IMG/VR virus record: IMGVR_UViG_3300017768_000036
Location: 1-33,083 of that record
DNA: 33,083 nucleotides
From: a virus
Direction: 5' to 3' (one strand)
This document shows positions 28,749 to 33,083 of the stretch, in pieces. Positions within the stretch are counted from its first letter, which is position 1. Each line of letters begins with the position of its first letter. Position numbers and translations under genes: made by a program. The notes under the pieces are model-generated. The model was given only the letters and a program-made list of their open reading frames with translations, had not been told where the DNA came from and searched no databases.

Positions 28749-29069
28749 CTAATCGTAGGTCTTCTTACCGTCCTTCATATACCCCGAACCCTTCTTATCG
28801 TAGAATCTTACACCCTTCTTTCTAGTGACAGAATATAAGTTATCTTTCTTGTCTTTCATATTTTTTAGAACCTCTTTGTATGATTTACCATATTTCATAC
28901 GAGCGTCACGTTCTTTGTGCTCTCTATCTTGTTTAAGATGTGTTAGTTCTTCTTTGCGTAACATACCATCTCCTCCTACAGTCATACCTTTAGGCATGGG
29001 TTTACACTTTTTATCATCAAAACAATAATACTGCCCCTGAGGGCAGTTATTGGTTAAGTCAACCTTCAA
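28749..29069 (-). CDS. Hypothetical Lys-rich protein with Cys motif
   Basis: 106 residues. An N-terminal Cys cluster (NNCPQGQYYCFDDKKCKPMP) is followed by a highly charged region (HLKQDREHKERDARMKYG) and a basic Gly end. The pattern C-x6-C-x5-C could bind a metal or form disulfides. It overlaps the upstream gene by ATGA. It lies among late, likely virion-associated genes. Confidence 0.62.
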   Translation of the reverse strand: MKVDLTNNCPQGQYYCFDDKKCKPMPKGMTVGGDGMLRKEELTHLKQDREHKERDARMKYGKSYKEVLKNMKDKKDNLYSVTRKKGVRFYDKKGSGYMKDGKKTYD

Positions 29070-29716
29070 GATCCGAGTCCCCTACCTTTATCGTAGTTGT
29101 CCTTACCACCATAGCGTGCCATGGTGTTAGTGTAAGACTTGACGTCCTTGAAACCTCTCTTCTTTGCATCAGATGCTGTTTGCTTTTTCTGATCTGCTGC
29201 TTTCTGGTACTTACCAGTACCTGCAGTAGACTTAGCACCCTTTACTTTTTTATCTTGTTTGCTGCCACCTTGACCGATGATTGCACCCTTACCATATTGT
29301 TTGGCAATCTGTGCTTTTACTACGTCCATGGCAGAAGGTTTTGCTCCTGGGACAGGTTTTTTAGTACCGCCCTTGTCGTAACCTTTCTCCTTCTTTAATC
29401 TAGTCGCCTCATTAAATTCACTGAATCGTATAAGTGAAGTTTCTGGATCGCGCTCTTCTTGATTGCTTTCTTCTGAAACTTCTTCTTGACTGTCATAAGC
29501 GTCGGTTGTTTGTGTAGGTGTTTTATTTAGGGGGTTTACTTCTTCAGTACTGATATCAGGACCGTCGTTTACTTCCTCCCCTTTACGTTTTGCCTCACAT
29601 TTTTTACAATCACAGTCCTCACCATGATTCATACCCTTGACCTCCATCATATCCTTTTTCTTAGGATTGACGAGGATCTTAGATTTCTTTTCCGCAAGTT
29701 CTTTGAAACTTAACAT
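29066..29716 (-). CDS. Lys-rich protein with capsid-targeting-like start
   Basis: 216 residues, mostly disordered and basic (KGAKSTAGTGKYQKAADQKK). The start MLSFKELAE resembles a T4 capsid-targeting sequence, with LAE matching the gp21 protease site LxE. CDCKKC at about 35-40 may bind a metal. Together with the next two genes upstream, it may be an internal head protein injected with the DNA. Function unknown. Confidence 0.65.
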   Translation of the reverse strand: MLSFKELAEKKSKILVNPKKKDMMEVKGMNHGEDCDCKKCEAKRKGEEVNDGPDISTEEVNPLNKTPTQTTDAYDSQEEVSEESNQEERDPETSLIRFSEFNEATRLKKEKGYDKGGTKKPVPGAKPSAMDVVKAQIAKQYGKGAIIGQGGSKQDKKVKGAKSTAGTGKYQKAADQKKQTASDAKKRGFKDVKSYTNTMARYGGKDNYDKGRGLGS

Positions 29717-29719
29717 AGA

Positions 29720-31405
29720 TCACATACCTTGCTGACGCATGAACTCTTTGAATGCAGGAGAGTTAATTCCTCTCTTAGGATCTGCCATTCTCTTCTGTTT
29801 AGCACTTCTCTTGTCACTCTTCTCTTGGTCCCTCTCATACTTCTCAGGATTTCTCATTGCACGATAGTTCTCTGCAATAACATTTTCGATCTCAAAGAGT
29901 TGGAACAGACCTGACTCATATAGATGAGAGATAGTTTCATAGTCTTCACCAAGTCTCTTAGCAAGTTTGTCACTACCTTTAGATACTAATCTAGAAGTTT
30001 TACCAACTGCTTTCTTAAGACCCTTCTTAAGGAGTCTACCTACAGACCTGAGTGCACCACCTGCTGCCCTTCTAGTTTCACCACTGCTGCTGCTACCAGA
30101 TGAACTACCACCTGAAGAACTGCTGCTGCTATCTGAAGAACTGCTGCTGCTACCAGTGTCAGACTTCTTACCTCTGACACTAGAGATAAGTTTATCTAAC
30201 TTACCACCAGTACCATCATTGTCAGATGAAGACGACTTAGCAGGAGTTTTTTCCATCGATGCACGCTTTGCTTTGATGCGTGCTGCTTGGAATTCACCAA
30301 CTGCTTTACCTGTATTCTTAGCGACAGACTTACCTGCTGCCTTAACACCTTTCTTGAGCATACCGCCTGCTTTCTTTGCAGCACTCTTTACTCGATCCAT
30401 CTTGGAAGGTTTTAACTTGAGTTCAAGTTGCTTATACTTCTCTTCAGATAGAACCTCAACTTCCTCAAGTGCTTCACAGATTTCCAGAAGATCCTGATCG
30501 TCCTCTGCTAGTTCACAGATAGACTCAAGCATGAAGTCTACGAGTTCTTCATCAGTTACACTATCAAACTCTTCAAAGTTTTCATACAGATCAAATAGTT
30601 CTTCTTCAGAGAAAGCAAATGCTTCTTTCTTTAATGCTGCCTTGCGTCCCGAAGGATCCTTGATAGCAATCCTGCGTTGCATCTGCTTATTGGTTTCTTT
30701 CTCGTCACCAGCAATTGCTGCTCTTTGCTCTTTACCATATGCGTTATTTGCCTGTCGTGCCATCTTCTCTTTAGGAAGTGGTTTGTAACCTTCTTCTACT
30801 TCATTTTCTTCTTTCTTCATCTTTGCCTTAGTCTTAGCAAGAATGCGATCCTTTGCTTCGGATGCTGCCTTGTTAGGACCATCATATGCCATGGCACCTT
30901 TCTGCATTCTTGGTGCTCGGATCTTATCCTTACCGTCACCTTTGTAGATACCGTATGCACTACCTTCTTCCACTTCCTCTACTTCTTCTTTCTTGTAGAG
31001 TGCACTTGCTTCCTTATGCTTACCTGCATTGGTCAATGCCTTGATCTTATCCATCCTGGCACGTTTTTCCTTCTGCATAGCAGTAGGTTTGCCTTCTTTA
31101 TAATACTTACCAGTACCAGACTCAGGAGTTGCTTTCTTAGCACCACCATAGACTGCTTCTTCTACAGAACTGGGTGTAGTTTCTTCGTGCTCAATGACGT
31201 TACCATCTTCATCTTTCTGATGATGTTCGTTCTTGAGTTTATTTGCAATAGTTTTTCTGCGGTTAGCAAGATAAGAATCTGTTTTATCTTTTTTGCCATC
31301 ATTATTGATGTCACCATCCTCTTTCCCGACTGGATCGAGTTTCTTTGCTTTCTCCTGCACCTCTTGATAGGCAGCAGACATATCAGGTAGTTCTTTAAAA
31401 TTCAT
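29720..31405 (-). CDS. Large charged late protein, probable virion component
   Basis: 561 residues. It begins MNFKELPDMSAAYQEV, has an EF-hand/dockerin-like loop at about 30-43 (DGDINNDGKKDKTD), several LxE or IxE sites, an acidic helical region (about 265-325), a basic KSAAKKAGGMLKKGVKAAGK stretch, a serine-rich linker, and a basic C-terminus. No enzyme motif. The mix of acidic and histone-like basic segments fits an internal head protein that packs with DNA. An ATAAATAA-type late element lies about 25 nt upstream, in the end of the cytidylyltransferase gene. Confidence 0.65.
   Translation of the reverse strand: MNFKELPDMSAAYQEVQEKAKKLDPVGKEDGDINNDGKKDKTDSYLANRRKTIANKLKNEHHQKDEDGNVIEHEETTPSSVEEAVYGGAKKATPESGTGKYYKEGKPTAMQKEKRARMDKIKALTNAGKHKEASALYKKEEVEEVEEGSAYGIYKGDGKDKIRAPRMQKGAMAYDGPNKAASEAKDRILAKTKAKMKKEENEVEEGYKPLPKEKMARQANNAYGKEQRAAIAGDEKETNKQMQRRIAIKDPSGRKAALKKEAFAFSEEELFDLYENFEEFDSVTDEELVDFMLESICELAEDDQDLLEICEALEEVEVLSEEKYKQLELKLKPSKMDRVKSAAKKAGGMLKKGVKAAGKSVAKNTGKAVGEFQAARIKAKRASMEKTPAKSSSSDNDGTGGKLDKLISSVRGKKSDTGSSSSSSDSSSSSSGGSSSGSSSSGETRRAAGGALRSVGRLLKKGLKKAVGKTSRLVSKGSDKLAKRLGEDYETISHLYESGLFQLFEIENVIAENYRAMRNPEKYERDQEKSDKRSAKQKRMADPKRGINSPAFKEFMRQQGM
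30112..30152 (-). repeat. Tandem serine-linker repeat
   Basis: The 20-nt string CTGAAGAACTGCTGCTGCTA occurs at 30112-30131 and again at 30133-30152 (21-nt period, in frame). It encodes the serine run with Asp in the 561-residue protein and may vary in copy number. Confidence 0.8.
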
Positions 31406-31406
31406 C

Positions 31407-32564
31407 TTATTTGGTAACCTTATCCTTTTTATTTATCTTGTTAATAAACTCACCAGGGGTAAGTTTTCGCATATAGTTAGCGAGTTTATCAGTTCCCATC
31501 TCACCCGCAGGTTTGAAATTAAAGAACTTAATGTCATTTCGTTCCATCAGATTCATCAACCAAGTACGAAATAGATGATCATGCTCATCAATAGAGATGA
31601 CGTAATTGCTACCCCTACTAACAATCTTAGAAACGATCCCTGTGTTAAGGTTTTCAACGAATGTGCCCTCTTTAAATAATTCACCTGAGAAGTATGCTTC
31701 TCTCAATCCTTGAGAGTCCATCTTAGGTGCGTACTCAAATATATTATAAGAACAATCGCCAAAATCTTGGTCTTCTTCAACCTTCATTGCAGTTCTTAAC
31801 GTTCCGTAAAGTGACTGAAGATCCTTATCTTTGATACCCTTTGGTATACCTGACTTAAATGAATCGAAGTCACCCTGTACTGCTGCTGCTCTAAGTTTAG
31901 ATGCTGACATACCTGACACACCTTCACCATCAGGATCACGATCACCTGCTGATGATACTTTAATTTCATCAAAGGTATAAAGGTCACCATTATACTTGTT
32001 TGCTAGTGAGTTGAATTCACTGACCCTATCACCACCCACCACAATATTAACTGAACTATACCCGTCAGCATCGAGTCCACTGAGAACATCAAAAATAGTA
32101 CGCATGTCAGCATTATCAATAATCGCGTTAGAATGATCAGGGTACGCTTGGCGCATATACTTGATTTTAGTCCCCGCATCGAGGGGGTTCTTCTTAGGAT
32201 CCTCCGACCTTGAGGGGTATATTCTATACTCTCCTCCACTACTTTTTGCCTCTCTTGCTACTTTGTCTAGAAGTTTCTCATGTCCAATAGTAGGTGGATT
32301 AAATCTTCCAAATGTAATAGATATTGCACCTTGATCGACCGCACCCTCGCCATCTGCAGTTTCTTCTCCTCCTGCTGATTGTTGGGGTCCTGCGTCATTG
32401 TCTTTTGTAATTTTTACTAGTTTACCATCCTTCGACATATGGGTTACGTTGCCATTTTGATCGGCATACCGTCCGTAACCAATATGTTGGAGGTTTAGTT
32501 TCTCTGCTGCTTTTGCAGCGAACGATCTCTCTGCTTCAGATAGGAAAGCACTAAACTTTTTCAT
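31407..32564 (-). CDS. Cytidylyltransferase/NMNAT-like nucleotidyltransferase with head-targeting-like start
   Basis: 385 residues. The N-terminus MKKFSAFLSEAERSF resembles a T4 capsid-targeting peptide with an LSE processing site. The enzyme domain (about 85-245) has GRFNPPTIGHEKLL, the HxGH-type (here TIGH) phosphate-binding motif of the nucleotidyltransferase superfamily, VVGGDRV, and SGMSASKLRAA in place of the ISxTxxR motif. Members activate NMN, pantetheine or choline phosphate by nucleotide transfer; the substrate here is unknown. It may be packaged and injected. Confidence 0.75.
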   Translation of the reverse strand: MKKFSAFLSEAERSFAAKAAEKLNLQHIGYGRYADQNGNVTHMSKDGKLVKITKDNDAGPQQSAGGEETADGEGAVDQGAISITFGRFNPPTIGHEKLLDKVAREAKSSGGEYRIYPSRSEDPKKNPLDAGTKIKYMRQAYPDHSNAIIDNADMRTIFDVLSGLDADGYSSVNIVVGGDRVSEFNSLANKYNGDLYTFDEIKVSSAGDRDPDGEGVSGMSASKLRAAAVQGDFDSFKSGIPKGIKDKDLQSLYGTLRTAMKVEEDQDFGDCSYNIFEYAPKMDSQGLREAYFSGELFKEGTFVENLNTGIVSKIVSRGSNYVISIDEHDHLFRTWLMNLMERNDIKFFNFKPAGEMGTDKLANYMRKLTPGEFINKINKKDKVTK

Positions 32565-33083
32565 TCGTCCAATTTTTTTTAAGGGTAAAGTTTGCTTTAC
32601 TAAAGGTCATTCGGTCTACAAGTTTCACAGGTACTTCGTTTTGTGTAACGAAACCTTCGTGAGCAGTTGGTTGGTCATTCAAATAAGGAGTGACTGTACC
32701 ACTGACTCGTATATTGCTCATGAGTGACTGTTTCAGTTGGAAGATTTGATCCCACACTCTAAAGGTGTAGATATTCACTTCTTGCTTATATTTATCAGGT
32801 AAGGCATTATACATTTCTGCGGAAGGTGGCACCATCTCAAATCGAATCCATAGATTGATGTGCTTGAACATCGCGTCACGAGTCTTCTTATCAGCAGGAA
32901 CCTTTGCCCTGACTAGATTCTTCATGAATTTGAACCAGTCGAACTTAACCTTTCCTTCACAAACAGCACTTGCTTCATTGTGTCCTAGCATAAAGCAATC
33001 AGACTCACCAAAAACATTAACACCAAAACGAGGCGTGGCAGTTGGAGAAACAACATCATAACCAGTGTGAGGGGCAAACACAA
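32551..33083 (-). CDS. C-terminal part of a DUF6267/ligase-like protein (cut by window edge)
   Basis: About 176 residues are visible and the frame continues past the window, so no start is called. The end HEGFVTQNEVPVKLVDRMTF, with FSKANF after it, resembles the C-terminus of a cyanophage family I recall as DUF6267, whose N-terminus has a KxDG ligase-type motif. EGFV and VKLV would match nucleotidyltransferase (ligase) motifs IV and V. It overlaps the start of the cytidylyltransferase gene by 14 nt. Confidence 0.6.
   Translation of the reverse strand, partial: VFAPHTGYDVVSPTATPRFGVNVFGESDCFMLGHNEASAVCEGKVKFDWFKFMKNLVRAKVPADKKTRDAMFKHINLWIRFEMVPPSAEMYNALPDKYKQEVNIYTFRVWDQIFQLKQSLMSNIRVSGTVTPYLNDQPTAHEGFVTQNEVPVKLVDRMTFSKANFTLKKNWTNEKV

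Noticed and set aside
30677-31390. A 237-codon plus-strand open frame rich in Phe, Leu and Cys, looking like a membrane protein
   Set aside because: It is the complement of the Lys/Glu-rich 561-residue gene; antisense of such codons gives hydrophobic residues. No ribosome site, and all neighbours are on the minus strand.
1-33083. CRISPR arrays, insertion sequences, integrase or attachment sites
   Set aside because: No regularly spaced repeats, transposase or integrase is visible. The only repeats are short coding repeats in gp53 and the 561-residue protein.

Overview
This window is part of the genome of a T4-like marine cyanophage (a myovirus of Synechococcus or Prochlorococcus). The evidence is a set of recognisable T4 core genes (gp26, gp54, gp4, gp48, gp53, gp32, gp59, gp33, primase gp61, class Ia ribonucleotide reductase NrdA/NrdB) interleaved with host-derived cyanobacterial genes (psbA for photosystem II D1, three high-light-inducible hli genes, transaldolase talC, a DUF1825-like gene, phoH, thyX). 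The composition is AT-leaning, genes are tightly packed and ATGA/TAATG start-stop overlaps are common. Almost everything is on the minus strand; only gp48 and gp53 are on the plus strand.

Layout, left to right. (1) 1-3.5 kb: baseplate and head-completion genes, with the gp48-gp53 pair inverted relative to its neighbours. (2) 3.4-5 kb: a cupin-like protein, small membrane proteins and an exported glycine-zipper protein. (3) 5-11.2 kb: replication, recombination and late-transcription genes (gp32, DUF1825, gp59, gp33, a PD-(D/E)XK exonuclease, phoH, an FmdB-like gene, thyX, glutaredoxin and hypotheticals). (4) 11.2-15.3 kb: an exported porin-like protein behind a structured leader, then two small genes and a 1028-residue modular virion protein. 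(5) 15.3-17.6 kb: a photosynthesis cassette of three tandem hli genes, three very small membrane proteins and psbA. (6) 17.6-21.8 kb: a 2OG-Fe(II) oxygenase, many very small genes, tRNA-Arg(UCU), a GIY-YIG nuclease whose 5' end looks frameshifted, talC, and a small-peptide operon behind what reads as a glutamine-II (downstream-peptide) riboswitch. (7) 21.8-26.4 kb: nrdB, nrdA and primase. (8) 26.3-33.1 kb: hypotheticals, an Ig-like structural protein and a run of late, probably capsid-associated proteins, including a cytidylyltransferase-like enzyme and the C-terminus of a DUF6267/ligase-like protein.

Regulation can be read unusually well. Seven minus-strand sigma70-type promoters (TTGACA or TTTACA, a spacer of exactly 17 nt, and a TANNNT -10) lie before gp32, the porin-like gene, psbA, hli, the tRNA operon, talC and the primase-nrdAB operon; most -35 boxes lie inside the 3' end or stop codon of the upstream gene. 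Late-type elements (TATAAATA or CTAAATA) precede structural genes and also psbA, the porin-like gene and the riboswitch operon. Four intrinsic terminators separate the transcription units. Two of them end directly at the next start codon, and one carries the -35 box of the talC promoter in its loop.

Together the metabolic genes fit the known cyanophage strategy: keep photosystem II working (psbA, hli), divert carbon to the pentose phosphate pathway (talC), and make deoxynucleotides (nrdAB, thyX, glutaredoxin). The riboswitch would add a nitrogen (glutamine) status input.
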